Part shown: one piece after another, positions 25,204 through 34,855 of the stretch
Position numbering within the stretch: the first letter of the stretch is position 1
Layout: each line of letters starts with the position of its first letter
The notes under the pieces: model-generated
What the model saw: the letters and a program-made list of their open reading frames with translations, nothing else
The model's database searches: none
Told to the model about the DNA's origin: nothing
Source of the DNA: Chitinophaga ginsengisoli
GTDB lineage: Bacteria; Bacteroidota; Bacteroidia; Chitinophagales; Chitinophagaceae
Length of the DNA: 64,000 bases
Direction: 5' to 3'
Assembly: GCF_003014595.1 (NCBI RefSeq)
Contig: NZ_PYGK01000008.1
Span: 62,001-126,000, forward strand
Translations under genes and position numbers: made by a program

Positions 25204-25233
25204 ACGGCTCAGTATTGCATCATACTGAACCGT
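25204..25233 (+). terminator. Stem-loop after the large lipoprotein gene
   Basis: ACGG (25204-25207) and TCAGTAT (25209-25215) pair with ATACTGA (25222-25228) and CCGT (25230-25233), with one mismatched base on each side. It lies 18 bp after the stop at 25185; no T-run follows, so termination strength is uncertain. Confidence 0.5.
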
Positions 25234-25294
25234 TATAGTAAAAGAATCTGATTTTGTACTACCTTCGGCAAGCCAAACCAGCAACTTGACTCCT

Positions 25295-26017
25295 ATGCCG
25301 AATGACAAAGCAGTTTTTTCTAAAAACGACATACTGACGCAATTAGATGCCTGCGCTAAAGATTTCAATTTTCCCGTACTGGACAATGGATATATTTATC
25401 CCGTAACATCAAGATTGTCCGTTTTTGGCGACCTTGAAAGGTGGGTGATAGTCGTAGAAGTAGTGGGTTACCACTATCGCTTCTCCGGACACGGCGGTGT
25501 AGAGAACTGCCTCTATATATACGGTAATAGCCTTGGTTTTGAACCTGGCATAAACAATGACAACGTCCTGCTGGTAACAGCCGATAGCGATGAAGGCGCT
25601 GTCTTCGTAGGTGATCAATGGGGTACACTTAATCCTGATGTACATTCCATGTTGATCAGAGATCAAAAAATCAGCATACCCAAAGATCCTGCATTCTATG
25701 CTGCACGCAATGTTGAGTTGAAAAATCCGCCTTCTATACGAGTGTATGAATTTATGCGCGCAAGCCTCCCCGAATACAAGACGGAATTTCTGGCAGTCGA
25801 AGATGAAATATATGATTGTTTTCGCCAGAACCTGCCCAAGATCATGCAGCTGGACGAGTGGTACCATCCCGATATAGCTGGAGAGGAAAGGCCTTCCGAA
25901 AATGAGACGTTTCAGATGATTGCAGCAGTACTGGAATCAGGAGACAGCTCTCTTTACAAACCGACCAAAAGTGCAAATAATCATTGGAGCAACTGGCCAT
26001 ATGGAGGCAGTCTCTGA
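25295..26017 (+). CDS. Hypothetical cytoplasmic protein (DUF7003-like)
   Basis: A 240-residue soluble protein from ATG 25295 (MPNDKAVFSKNDILTQL); an in-frame TTG three codons earlier is less likely. The segment FGDLERWVIVVEVVGYHYR and CLYIYGNSLGFEPG match my recollection of a Bacteroidota family labelled DUF7003, whose function is unknown and which looks similar to immunity-type proteins. A TACCTTCG -7-like element lies at 25260-25267. No catalytic motif is visible. Nearby genes do not explain its job. Confidence 0.5.
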   Translation: MPNDKAVFSKNDILTQLDACAKDFNFPVLDNGYIYPVTSRLSVFGDLERWVIVVEVVGYHYRFSGHGGVENCLYIYGNSLGFEPGINNDNVLLVTADSDEGAVFVGDQWGTLNPDVHSMLIRDQKISIPKDPAFYAARNVELKNPPSIRVYEFMRASLPEYKTEFLAVEDEIYDCFRQNLPKIMQLDEWYHPDIAGEERPSENETFQMIAAVLESGDSSLYKPTKSANNHWSNWPYGGSL

Positions 26018-26138
26018 TATAGGATGGGATACGTCAAAGAATACCTGCAGGAACTGGGATATCGAATATTTGGGAATCTCATCATAAACAACTAATTTCA
26101 AAATAACCTCAATCTGTACCTTTAAATTCATACCCCAT

Positions 26139-27104
26139 ATGAAAAAGAAGTTCTTTTTACTGCAGTTATTGTCGGTGATTTCAGGATTCGCATTTAGTCA
26201 GCATTTTGCAGTCGCTAAATCCGGCGTTTTTACTCCCCAGCAAAAGAAAGTACTCTTGCTAAAGGATACCGCCCTGAACAAGTCATTAATCCTGTTTAAG
26301 ACCAACCTCCATGTGAATACAGATGGTACTCCTTTATCTTATCATCCGTTTGATTTGAACGGAGACGAGAAAGCATTGAATAATATCTGCAATGCCGTGG
26401 CTGTGCGTAAAGATGGATCAAATAAGAACCTATGTTTGTCCAAAGAGACCTATAAAGAGGCCTTGTCGGTATTTGCGCGATTCCGGGATTCCGGCTTCCT
26501 GAAGCTGCCAACAGGATACTCCATCACCTGGGAAAATGTACTGGTGCCGCAGATGGTAGATGGGAAAAAAGTACCCTGCGTGATCAAATCCGGGGAATAC
26601 GAAGGATATTTTGGCTCAGCCACCTCTTTAAGAAATGGGTTATCATCTGATAAAGGGGAATGTGATTGCAATGACCAGGTAAATCCCTTGAAAATACCAG
26701 CCCTGGTGCTGGTCGGGGGGAGTAATAATATTGTCAGGAAATTCGGTGCAAAGCTGGGGGATTTGTTGATCGCTTATAATCCAACGAATAAGCACCTTGT
26801 GTATGCCATCATTAATGATTTCGGGCCTCCGAATAATTTAGGTGAAGGTTCTGTATTGCTGAATATGAAATTGCGGGGAGATACTACTTTCCCTAAAAAG
26901 AGAAAAGATACTTTCAAGTTGTCCATCAGCTCCGATATTATTATTGCGGTTATTCCTGATTCAAGAACTTTCCAGGTGGAGAAGCCGTTCACTCCTGAAA
27001 ACATAACGAGCCGGGTGGAGCAATGGCTGAGGGAGTGTGGCTTTCAAACAGGGCAAGCATATATAGATTTCCTTGAAAGCAGTGTCGTTGCAAAGTTGAA
27101 ATAA
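26139..27104 (+). CDS. Secreted GH75-like (chitosanase-type) protein
   Basis: 321 residues with a signal peptide (MKKKFFLLQLLSVISGFAF, cut near SQHF). The mature part resembles glycoside hydrolase family 75, whose founding members are fungal chitosanases: HVNTDGTPLSYHPFDLNG near the front, LKIPALVLVGGSN, GDLLIAYNPTNKHLVYAIIND and FGPPNNLGEGSVLLN, where acidic catalytic residues are expected. A possible promoter TTTC-N17-TACCTTTA lies at 26096-26124, close to the start. If active it would cut chitosan or a related cell-wall polymer outside the cell. The assignment is from motif memory only; the alternative is a different beta-barrel hydrolase. Confidence 0.5.
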   Translation: MKKKFFLLQLLSVISGFAFSQHFAVAKSGVFTPQQKKVLLLKDTALNKSLILFKTNLHVNTDGTPLSYHPFDLNGDEKALNNICNAVAVRKDGSNKNLCLSKETYKEALSVFARFRDSGFLKLPTGYSITWENVLVPQMVDGKKVPCVIKSGEYEGYFGSATSLRNGLSSDKGECDCNDQVNPLKIPALVLVGGSNNIVRKFGAKLGDLLIAYNPTNKHLVYAIINDFGPPNNLGEGSVLLNMKLRGDTTFPKKRKDTFKLSISSDIIIAVIPDSRTFQVEKPFTPENITSRVEQWLRECGFQTGQAYIDFLESSVVAKLK

Positions 27105-27228
27105 ACTGTCCGGCACGGAATATGACAAAAACAGCCCTTATGGTTGTCCCAATTGACCATCGTCCAAATCAGATGCAGGTCGTAAGTTTGCTTGTAAACA
27201 ATTACAATTAATCAATAACCAGCAGCGT

Positions 27229-27795
27229 ATGCGTAAACTCGTTTCATTTTTTCATGTTTCTTTGGATGGATATGTAGCCGGTCTTAACGGCGAAATGGAT
27301 TGGATAAAAGTTGATGAAGAGATCTTTGACCATGTCGGTGACCGTGTCAACGAAAGTGCTACCGCCATGTATGGCCGCGTAACCTGGCAAATGATGGAAG
27401 GCTATTGGCCTACCGCTGCAGACCAACCCAATGCGAGCAAGCACGACATTGAACATGCAGCCTGGTATAAGAAAGCAGAAAAAATTGTGTTGTCTAAGAG
27501 CATGCAGGACGAGCAATTTCCTAATACTGTTTTCATTAGTGAAAATGTAGAACACAATGTAAAGGCATTAAAGCAACAGCCTGGTAAGGAGATACTCATA
27601 TTTGGAAGTCCTTCAGCCACACACTCATTGTTGCAATATGATTTAGTAGATGAATTCTGGCTGTTTGTCAACCCTATTCTACTGGGCGTTGGTATACCTC
27701 TTTTCAAAAATGTGTCGGAAAGAACACCGCTCACGTTGGTCAGCTCGAAGACCTTTACCAATGGGGTAATATGTATGCATTATAAGAAGGCTTAA
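27229..27795 (+). CDS. RibD C-terminal-type (dihydrofolate reductase-like) reductase
   Basis: 188 residues. The start MRKLVSFFHVSLDGYVAGLNG, GRVTWQMMEGYW in the middle and EILIFGSPSATHSLLQYDLVDEFWL near the end are characteristic of the RibD_C/dihydrofolate reductase superfamily found as single-domain proteins in many soil bacteria. It should bind NADPH and reduce a small substrate that cannot be predicted. The gene stands alone. A perfect -7 element TAAGTTTG lies at 27183-27190, but no -33 element at normal spacing was found. A strong hairpin follows at 27874-27919. Confidence 0.92.
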   Translation: MRKLVSFFHVSLDGYVAGLNGEMDWIKVDEEIFDHVGDRVNESATAMYGRVTWQMMEGYWPTAADQPNASKHDIEHAAWYKKAEKIVLSKSMQDEQFPNTVFISENVEHNVKALKQQPGKEILIFGSPSATHSLLQYDLVDEFWLFVNPILLGVGIPLFKNVSERTPLTLVSSKTFTNGVICMHYKKA

Positions 27796-27873
27796 TAGGT
27801 AACTGGTCCAGTCACCCGATACTTTCAAACACCGGAAGATGGTTGATATATGCTGAAGTAACCAGCACCATAC

Positions 27874-27919
27874 AAAAGGATAAGCCGCCTCAATTACTAT
27901 CGAGGCGGCTTATCCTTTT
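27874..27919. terminator. Perfect 18-bp hairpin terminator
   Basis: The arm 27874-27891 (AAAAGGATAAGCCGCCTC) pairs perfectly with 27902-27919 across a 10-nt loop and ends in TTTTT. It is strong in the plus direction and closes the reductase gene. Confidence 0.88.
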
Positions 27920-28077
27920 TCTATTTTATATAAGAATGGCCACCAACACGGCTATCAATTAAGGCGTGCTTAACAATCTTGTTGCTGGCGTTTTTGTTTT
28001 GAAAAACCGGAAAATGATTGATATCTTCGACAGCGTTAACAACAATTCAACCCTTAACCTGGAGTAAATCCCTGTAC

Positions 28078-28578
28078 ATGAAAAAAGCATCTATGATGTG
28101 CGGCCTGGCTATTGTCGCTGCACTCACCTTTTCCTCCTGCGCTACTATTTTTGGAGGTACCCGGCACACCTTCACAGTAAATTCTTATCCTGGGGATGCC
28201 AAATTGGTGATCACCAACAAAAAAGGGCGGGAAGTCTTTAACGGTAATACACCCGCTAACGTACGACTGAAATCCGGTGCTGGTTACTTTTCTCCGGAAG
28301 AGTATACCGTAAAGTTTACTAAGCCCGGATTTGAGGAACTTACAGTGCCTATTCATTTTAAATTAAATGGCTGGTACTTTGGAAACATCCTGATTGGCGG
28401 AGCTATTGGCATGTTAATCGTGGACCCCTTAACTGGTGGTATGTGGAAAGTTGGCAATGCAGATAAACAGATCTACAAAACATTGAAGCCGCAGGGAGCA
28501 ACTGCACCGTCACTGACTATTATCGATGTTAAACATGTTGATGAGGGAATGAAGGAGCAGTTAGTGAAGATCAATTAA
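28078..28578 (+). CDS. PEGA-like lipoprotein
   Basis: A 166-residue lipoprotein. The start is ATG 28078 (MKKASMMCGLAIVAALTFSSC); upstream in-frame codons would precede the signal peptide. The mature part begins ATIFGGTRHTFTVNSYPGDAKLVI, with GNTPANVRLKSG later, a pattern seen in PEGA-type and related beta-sandwich domains. A glycine-rich hydrophobic stretch (GWYFGNILIGGAIGMLIVDPLTGGMWKVG) follows. It is probably an outer-membrane-facing protein of unknown role. A hairpin at 28643-28664 closes it. Confidence 0.75.
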   Translation: MKKASMMCGLAIVAALTFSSCATIFGGTRHTFTVNSYPGDAKLVITNKKGREVFNGNTPANVRLKSGAGYFSPEEYTVKFTKPGFEELTVPIHFKLNGWYFGNILIGGAIGMLIVDPLTGGMWKVGNADKQIYKTLKPQGATAPSLTIIDVKHVDEGMKEQLVKIN

Positions 28579-28642
28579 CTGACAGTTTGAAAACACTATT
28601 CAAGTGTTAAATCAACAGACATTCTTTTAAAGACACTCAAAA

Positions 28643-28664
28643 AGAGCCGGCATTAACCGGCTCT
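28643..28664 (+). terminator. Hairpin terminator after the PEGA-like gene
   Basis: AGAGCCGG (28643-28650) pairs with CCGGCTCT (28657-28664) around a 6-nt loop, followed by TCCTTTTTC. Confidence 0.82.
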
Positions 28665-28675
28665 TCCTTTTTCTA

Positions 28676-29378
28676 TATTACCTCTCCACAGAGGCGCATT
28701 TTGACTTCGTTAAACGTTATTGAATTGGCTCCACTATTATACAGCATTTGACCATTACTCAACTTAGGTATAACCCCGTCATTCATAATTTCTTCAACAT
28801 TAAGAAAATATTTGCTGCGTCAATCCCCCTTGCCATTACTGTCACCGCCGGCGCTGAGACATTGTCATTTACGAAAGTTGCCTTTCGTAGTCTTAAGATA
28901 CAATGCCTACGTTGAATTCATAAATGCATTTGAAGCATTCTTTGTGACTTTAACATCAATCTGACAGGCTTGATTCATCAACTGAAAAATGCTTTCCCAT
29001 ATTTGCATTAGTGTGCCCAGACCTGTTTAAATTCCATTTAAAATTGTTTACAATCCATTTAATATTTATTGGCAACTTATTACCTTATTACGTATTATCT
29101 TGTTCCCAATTTAATATCAGCCAAAAGGAAATCTGCTAAAAACAGACAGCACGCAACAGACAAAGACGAGGAGCAATTTTTCACTGTAGGGACAATCTTA
29201 CAGTTAGGTATTTCTATGTTTTTTTTTACAATCATTCAGGCTAATTATTATTATATCAATCAAAAATCAGTGACAACACAATACAGGAACAAGCAGTAGT
29301 CAATCCCGTATTAAAACCAATGCCAATAGGGCTTAATCAACCAATTCGTAATAATCCACAAGTACTAAATTTTACTTC
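28676..29378 (+). other. 703-bp leader region before the SusC gene
   Basis: No convincing gene. A 76-codon frame at 29069-29299 begins with TTG, has biased AT-rich content and overlaps no recognisable signal, so it is not called. A small stem-loop ACGAAAG/CTTTCGT lies at 28871-28888. A 21-bp tandem repeat is at 29025-29066. The region is AT-rich towards SusC and probably carries its promoter and regulatory sites. Confidence 0.5.
29025..29066. repeat. Tandem direct repeat, 2 x 21 bp, upstream of SusC
   Basis: The units at 29025-29045 and 29046-29066 both begin GTTTA, share CCATTTAA and end in ATT, with 18 of 21 positions identical. A 21-bp period equals two helical turns, which suits paired binding sites for a regulator. 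It lies 312 bp before the SusC start. Confidence 0.55.
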
Positions 29379-32300
29379 ATGACTGTTAATTTTACAAAAT
29401 ACAGCTATGGCTGTAGTCACGTGCTATTAACGCTCGTCTTCATCCTTATGTCCTTATTTGCCAGTGCACAAGGCGCAACAGATGCGCGTGTGACTGTCTC
29501 CGGGGCGATTAAAGATGGAGGAGACGGCACGTTCCTTCCCGGTGTATCTATCAGTATCTCAGAATCCAAAGCAGGTACAGTTTCAAATGTAGATGGAGCT
29601 TTTACTATTAAAGCCAACGTAGGTAGTACGCTGACGTTTTCAATCGTAGGGTATCTGCCTTCTACTTATAAAGTGAAAGGCCCGGATGCCAACGTGGCTA
29701 TCGTGCTGAGACGCGATAAAACAGACCTTAAAGATGTAGTTGTAATTGGTTACCAGGAAGCCTCACGTAAAAGTGTAACAGCTTCTGTTACTTCTGTAAA
29801 TCCTAAAAACTTATTGGATGTTCCTACACCCTCTCTGGACGCGCTCTTACAAGGTCGTGCTCCTGGTCTGGATGTTCAGAACTTTTCTGGTGAACCAGGC
29901 GTGAGAAGTAACGTGGTAATGCGTGGTAACACCGCAGTGAGCAGAAACATTAACAGTGACTTCACTACTGCTCAGGGTAAAGCAAGCCTTGCCCGTGCAT
30001 TGAGTGGCCCCTTATATGTAATTGATGGTGTGCCCCAGAGTACAGAAGATATCGCAGCTATCAACTATGGTAGCGGTACAAATACGGACGCATTGGCGGG
30101 CATCGCGGTAAATGATATCCAGAGTATTGACATCTTAAAAGATGCCTCTGCTGCGGCCATCTATGGTTCAAGAGGTGCTGGTGGTGTCATTATCATCACT
30201 ACCAAGCGTGGTATTACCGGTAAACCCAGAATTGATTTCTCTGCCTATCACGGTATCACAGATATGCCCACGCTCGATAAAGTACTGATCGGTGCAGAAG
30301 AGCGCAGAGGAAAGATGGCGCTGATCGAGCATTATGGACAATACTTAAACCTGCAGAACATTCCTCAAATCCTGACAGATAGCCTGAACCCTTCATTTAA
30401 CAACGCAAATGACTATCAGGGTAAGCTCTATCAAACAGGACAGGTTGGTAACTATGATCTCTCTGTAAGCGGAGGTACTAACCTCATCAACTACAGGTAC
30501 TCCCTTAACTATTATGATGAAGAGGGTATTATCAAGAAATCAGGTTTCCAGAGATATAGCTTCAGCAGCACTACTGGTCTGAATTTATCTCCCAAACTAA
30601 ATATCAGCACCATTATCCGTTATTCCAGATCGGACAGACCAAGGTCGATCAATGATCTGTCAGGTGGTTATGGTCCTTTTAATGGTGGTTATTATGCTTC
30701 TAGCCCATTACCATCATCCACATTATATTTATCACCTGCCAATTCGGCTTTCATTTTTGGTAATACCACTAATCAGACAGACCGTAACTCAGATGATAAC
30801 CTGTCTATCAGTCCTGTCATTGACTGGAAGATTTCTAAGAAATTCACCTTTAACACAGTAATATCTTACTCAGCGCATTCCGCTCGTTCAGATTCATACA
30901 CTCCTGGTGCGGTGAGAAGAGATGGAACGGGTGCTGCCTCCAGCTTTGTGGAAAACAGGAACAACTACCTGATGAGTAATGCCCTGCAATACACGACCGG
31001 ATTTGGTAAGGATCATACCCTGAACCTGTTGTTGGGACAGAACACTGAATACATGGAATACAGGGCTACAATATCAAAGGCGGTAGGTATTCCAAATGAC
31101 CAGATCCGGACTGTTACTGTACTGGACAAGAACCTGGCTGAAACCAGCACAGACCTCTTACAGAGCGGCATTCAGACGGGTTTCTTCCGCGTGAACTATG
31201 GCTTTAAAGGACGTTATTTATTATCTGCCGTAATGAATGCGGATGCTTCTTCCCGTTTTGGTAGAAACAACCGCTGGGGTTATTTCCCATCAGTATCTGC
31301 CGGTTGGGTTGTTAGTGATGAGCCATGGCTGAAAAGCGAGAGCAACTGGCTTACCTTATTGAAACTGCGTGCAAGTTATGGTGAAACCGGTCGTCAGCCA
31401 GATGGTGGTGATAACTACCTGTCTTATAACACCTACAACATTGGTGCAGGTGGTTTCCCCGGTAGTACCAACCCTTCTACAGGCGCCAACCAGTCATTAA
31501 CGTATAATGGTGTTCCTGCTATCTCTCTGAATTTTGATAAAGGCCTTTCCAATCCAAATCTCAGCTGGGAAAAAACAAGCCAGTCGAACGTAGGTCTGGA
31601 TATCACTTTATTGAATGGACGTTTTAGCGTGGTAACGGATGCTTATGTAAAATCCACACATGGCGGAATCTTTACACTGGCAGTGCCTATTACCACTGGT
31701 TATTCCACTAACACCGCCAATGCCATTGGCGTCAGGAATACAGGGGTGGAAATGCAGTTCATTGCCAACATCTTTAAACCCAGCAAACCATTCCAGTGGC
31801 AGTTCCTGTTAAACATCGCGCATAACGATAACATCATTACCTCATTACCTAATGGTGGTCGTGATATCTATCTCGATAAATACTTATTGAGACAAGGTCA
31901 GCCAATTAACACCTACAATACTTTCAAAGCAACCGGTATCTATAAAACCGATGCTGATGTACCTGTGAATCCAGTAACAGGATCAGTACTTAACTTCTAT
32001 GGTTATCCATTCAGAGGTGGTGACCCGATCTGGCAGGATTCCAACGGCGATGGTGTACTGGATGCAACAGACTATGTTCCTACCGGCAATCCAAATCCTA
32101 AATTTACAGGTGGTTTCAGTAACACATTCAACTATAAAAGATTTACGCTGGACATCTTCTGTACGTTCACTTCCGGCCGTCAGATCTACAATGACTACCT
32201 GGCGGGAAGATTGTCTCAGCTGGTGCCTACAGATGATGGTGATTCAAATCCCCTGCACTCTATTAGTACACACTCCCTGCCTGACCTGAGTGGTATCAAT

Positions 32301-32636
32301 TACTGGTATAATCCAGGTGATAACGCACAGTATCCTTCTTTGAGTTCTGTAACGGGTACCCGTTATAAATATGCACTGGTGAGTTCACAGTGGGTAGAAA
32401 GCGGCGCTTACCTGCGCATCAAGAAAATATCACTGGGTTATAGCTTAAATCCTGCATTACTGGAAAGAGTGCATCTGAAGCGTGTACGCATCTATGGTCT
32501 CGTGGATAACCTGAAGATCTTCCAGAAATCAAAGAACGTACCTGATGCAGAAGAGGTGGATGCTTTTGGTGTATATAGCGGCAGTGGTTATCCGCTTCCT
32601 AAGAAATTCACGTTTGGATTGGATGTCAGCCTATAA
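29379..32636 (+). CDS. SusC/RagA-type TonB-dependent outer-membrane transporter
   Basis: 1085 residues with a signal peptide (ending FASAQG). A carboxypeptidase-regulatory-like N-terminal domain follows (VSGAIKDGGDGTFLPGVSISI, SNVDGAFTIKA). A TonB-box-like DLKDVVVIGYQE comes next, then the plug domain (LLQGRAPGLDVQ, VIDGVPQSTEDI, LKDASAAAIYGSRGAGGVIII) and a long beta-barrel ending with LKRVRIYGLVDNLKIFQKSK and KFTFGLDVSL. SusC proteins import oligosaccharides or other nutrients together with a SusD lipoprotein. The SusD gene follows 18 bp downstream. No sugar-degrading enzyme, sigma factor or anti-sigma gene is next to it, so the substrate is unclear. The spaced SusC-SusD-fasciclin-SusE-like order is typical for Chitinophaga. 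Confidence 0.97.
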   Translation: MTVNFTKYSYGCSHVLLTLVFILMSLFASAQGATDARVTVSGAIKDGGDGTFLPGVSISISESKAGTVSNVDGAFTIKANVGSTLTFSIVGYLPSTYKVKGPDANVAIVLRRDKTDLKDVVVIGYQEASRKSVTASVTSVNPKNLLDVPTPSLDALLQGRAPGLDVQNFSGEPGVRSNVVMRGNTAVSRNINSDFTTAQGKASLARALSGPLYVIDGVPQSTEDIAAINYGSGTNTDALAGIAVNDIQSIDILKDASAAAIYGSRGAGGVIIITTKRGITGKPRIDFSAYHGITDMPTLDKVLIGAEERRGKMALIEHYGQYLNLQNIPQILTDSLNPSFNNANDYQGKLYQTGQVGNYDLSVSGGTNLINYRYSLNYYDEEGIIKKSGFQRYSFSSTTGLNLSPKLNISTIIRYSRSDRPRSINDLSGGYGPFNGGYYASSPLPSSTLYLSPANSAFIFGNTTNQTDRNSDDNLSISPVIDWKISKKFTFNTVISYSAHSARSDSYTPGAVRRDGTGAASSFVENRNNYLMSNALQYTTGFGKDHTLNLLLGQNTEYMEYRATISKAVGIPNDQIRTVTVLDKNLAETSTDLLQSGIQTGFFRVNYGFKGRYLLSAVMNADASSRFGRNNRWGYFPSVSAGWVVSDEPWLKSESNWLTLLKLRASYGETGRQPDGGDNYLSYNTYNIGAGGFPGSTNPSTGANQSLTYNGVPAISLNFDKGLSNPNLSWEKTSQSNVGLDITLLNGRFSVVTDAYVKSTHGGIFTLAVPITTGYSTNTANAIGVRNTGVEMQFIANIFKPSKPFQWQFLLNIAHNDNIITSLPNGGRDIYLDKYLLRQGQPINTYNTFKATGIYKTDADVPVNPVTGSVLNFYGYPFRGGDPIWQDSNGDGVLDATDYVPTGNPNPKFTGGFSNTFNYKRFTLDIFCTFTSGRQIYNDYLAGRLSQLVPTDDGDSNPLHSISTHSLPDLSGINYWYNPGDNAQYPSLSSVTGTRYKYALVSSQWVESGAYLRIKKISLGYSLNPALLERVHLKRVRIYGLVDNLKIFQKSKNVPDAEEVDAFGVYSGSGYPLPKKFTFGLDVSL

Positions 32637-32654
32637 TTTTTAAAACACAGGATC

Positions 32655-34124
32655 ATGAACAAACGACTCTTACATAGTTATAACATCTTATTACTGGCTT
32701 CCATCATGATAGTATCATCATGCAGTAAAATACTGGACCTGGAGCCACATAATTCTACTTTCACAGAAGCATATTTCTCCAATGAATCTGATGCAAACAC
32801 TGCCATCGCCGGTGCTTATGCATTGTTGAGGAATATTCTCATCACAGATAATACCTGGCATGTGTATGGCGACGTTCCCGCCAGCGAATTACTGATCAAT
32901 GGCAACTACGACTCAGGCAACAGCAACGTTGCTTTAGGTCTCTTTACTGGCCTGAACGTCAATGGCGGCAGTTACTGGAACTGGCAGAAGTATTATAAAC
33001 TGTTGCAGCAGGTAAACCTGATCATTGCCAAAGTACCGGGCATCGATTCCACAAAATTTGTGGATCCGGCCACCAAGTCTCATATCATCGGCGAAGCATA
33101 CTTCCTCCGCTCTTTCACCTACTTCTTTATGAGCAGGGTTTGGGGCGGCGTGCCTTTGAAACTCACACCCGACTATGATGCGAATGCCGCTTTAAATATC
33201 CCAAGAAGTACTGCGGATGCTGTACTGGCACAATGCCTCGCCGATGTAGCCATTGCTGAAAAGAATATGGCCTTTGGTTATACTGATGAAGGACAACGTG
33301 CAGTAAGAGCGAACAAGGGAAGTGCCTATGCTTTGGAAGCACATATCAGGGCATGGAAAGGCGACTATGCCGGTTGTGAAGCAGCTGCCAATACCGTGAT
33401 CACCGAGGGTGGCTACCAGCTGGTAGACTCTGCCAATTACGAATCCGTATTCATCGGTAAATCAGCGGAAGGCATCTTCGAGATCAATATCAATGGAGGA
33501 CAAAACGAAGGCATCGCTATCAATGGTGGTGGTAACGGTTCTGCTAATACACTGATGCAACCTTTCATTTATGGCAAATCACGCCTGGAATGGCCACTAA
33601 GCACTATCTATGTAAACAATATTTATAAAGCAGATAGTACTACAGATATCCGTTACAGAAAATTTTTCTTTCAGCCGCAGTCGTCTAACGGACAGGTGAT
33701 CAAATATGCTAATATCAGCTATGCTGATGGTTCTACGAAAGGAGATCCAAGATTAAATAATAACCTGAATATCTTCAGACTCGCTGATATCATGCTGTTA
33801 AGAGCTGAAGCCCTGAATAAGTTAGGCCGTGATGGAGAAGCAGTCGTATTGTTAAATAAGGTACGTGAAAGAGCGGGTGTTCCGGATTACAATGGCTCCG
33901 GTGAAGCCCTGGCTACCGAAATACTGGAAGAACGCCTGAGAGAATTATTCTTTGAAGGACAATCTTATTTTGACCTTGTAAGAAATAATAAGCTGACGCT
34001 TTATAATGAGTCTTTCAACCAGGACCAGTACAATAAAGGTGGATGGTTATGGCCGATCGACCCTGCCATGTTCAAAGACGACTACACACTTGCACAGACT
34101 CCTTACTGGCAGGGTAAACTCTAA
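32655..34124 (+). CDS. SusD/RagB-type nutrient-binding lipoprotein
   Basis: 489 residues, with lipobox MIVSSC (Cys23). SusD landmarks are SKILDLEPHNSTFTEAYFSNESDANTAI at the start, EAYFLRSFTYFFMSRVWGG for the TPR-like helix, DIMLLRAEALNKLG and EERLRELFFEGQSYFDLVR near the C-terminus. SusD caps the SusC barrel and binds the substrate outside the cell. The pair is 18 bp apart, so the two form one unit. The ligand cannot be told. Confidence 0.97.
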   Translation: MNKRLLHSYNILLLASIMIVSSCSKILDLEPHNSTFTEAYFSNESDANTAIAGAYALLRNILITDNTWHVYGDVPASELLINGNYDSGNSNVALGLFTGLNVNGGSYWNWQKYYKLLQQVNLIIAKVPGIDSTKFVDPATKSHIIGEAYFLRSFTYFFMSRVWGGVPLKLTPDYDANAALNIPRSTADAVLAQCLADVAIAEKNMAFGYTDEGQRAVRANKGSAYALEAHIRAWKGDYAGCEAAANTVITEGGYQLVDSANYESVFIGKSAEGIFEININGGQNEGIAINGGGNGSANTLMQPFIYGKSRLEWPLSTIYVNNIYKADSTTDIRYRKFFFQPQSSNGQVIKYANISYADGSTKGDPRLNNNLNIFRLADIMLLRAEALNKLGRDGEAVVLLNKVRERAGVPDYNGSGEALATEILEERLRELFFEGQSYFDLVRNNKLTLYNESFNQDQYNKGGWLWPIDPAMFKDDYTLAQTPYWQGKL

Positions 34125-34143
34125 TTAAATTCAAACCAGCTGT

Positions 34144-34833
34144 ATGAAAAAGATATTTTCCGGAACACTCATATTAATGACGATAGTTTTCTTCTCCTGT
34201 AAGAAAGACTATACGATCGGCGGTAGTATTACAGATCCGCATGTGAATATGACGACTTACGATTATTTAAAAACAAATCCGTTATTCGATACACTGTTAT
34301 TGTTAATTGACAGAACAGGACTGAAAGATGAAGTGAATGCATCAGGAACTTTCTTCGCTATCACTGATTATTCTATCAAGAATTATATCACAAAAAAGCA
34401 GGAAGACCTGAGGGTGAAACTGAACGATGAAAACCTCGTGTATACCTTCGATTCTATTAACTATGCAGTGATGAAAGATTCCCTGAGGGCTTATCTTTTT
34501 AAAGATAAGATCACAAGAGATAATACTACGGAAATTGGCCGCTTCTTTAAATCCAATGATGGGGAATTGCGTCTGGTACAGCTGATCCCTACCACTGACT
34601 ATACAGATGGTACGGTTTTCACCACCAAACCAAAGTACATCTACCTGACCAAATTAATCGCTACTGAACATGGTTATCCTGTTCCAACTGATTCTACTGG
34701 TCTGCCAGGCCTGAAGGAAGGACAGGAATTACAAGCACTTTGTCAGACGACGGGTATTCTCACCACAACGGGTGTATTGCATGTGTTGAACAACAATCAC
34801 ACATTCACTTACTTCGCGGATTTAAACAATTAA
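34144..34833 (+). CDS. Fasciclin-domain lipoprotein
   Basis: 229 residues, lipobox VFFSC (Cys19). The fasciclin (FAS1) fold is shown by MTTYDYLKTNPLFDTLLLLIDRTGL at the start, GTFFAITDYSIKNYI, and the closing GVLHVLNNNHTFTY, which corresponds to the NGVIHVID-type ending of the family. FAS1 domains usually mediate adhesion or binding. It begins 19 bp after SusD and is probably co-transcribed as an accessory surface protein of the uptake system. Confidence 0.85.
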   Translation: MKKIFSGTLILMTIVFFSCKKDYTIGGSITDPHVNMTTYDYLKTNPLFDTLLLLIDRTGLKDEVNASGTFFAITDYSIKNYITKKQEDLRVKLNDENLVYTFDSINYAVMKDSLRAYLFKDKITRDNTTEIGRFFKSNDGELRLVQLIPTTDYTDGTVFTTKPKYIYLTKLIATEHGYPVPTDSTGLPGLKEGQELQALCQTTGILTTTGVLHVLNNNHTFTYFADLNN

Positions 34834-34855
34834 TTATTACTTTATTTCTATTATC

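Noticed and set aside
19129..25275. A shared TACTACCTTC..CAAGCCAAA string near 19131 and 25257
   Set aside because: The similarity is about 20 bp only, and the second copy is at a promoter-like element; not enough to claim a repeat family.
29069..29299. A 76-codon plus-strand frame with a hydrophobic stretch upstream of SusC
   Set aside because: It begins with TTG, is AT-rich and shows no signal or neighbour support; it is more likely chance in an AT-rich leader.
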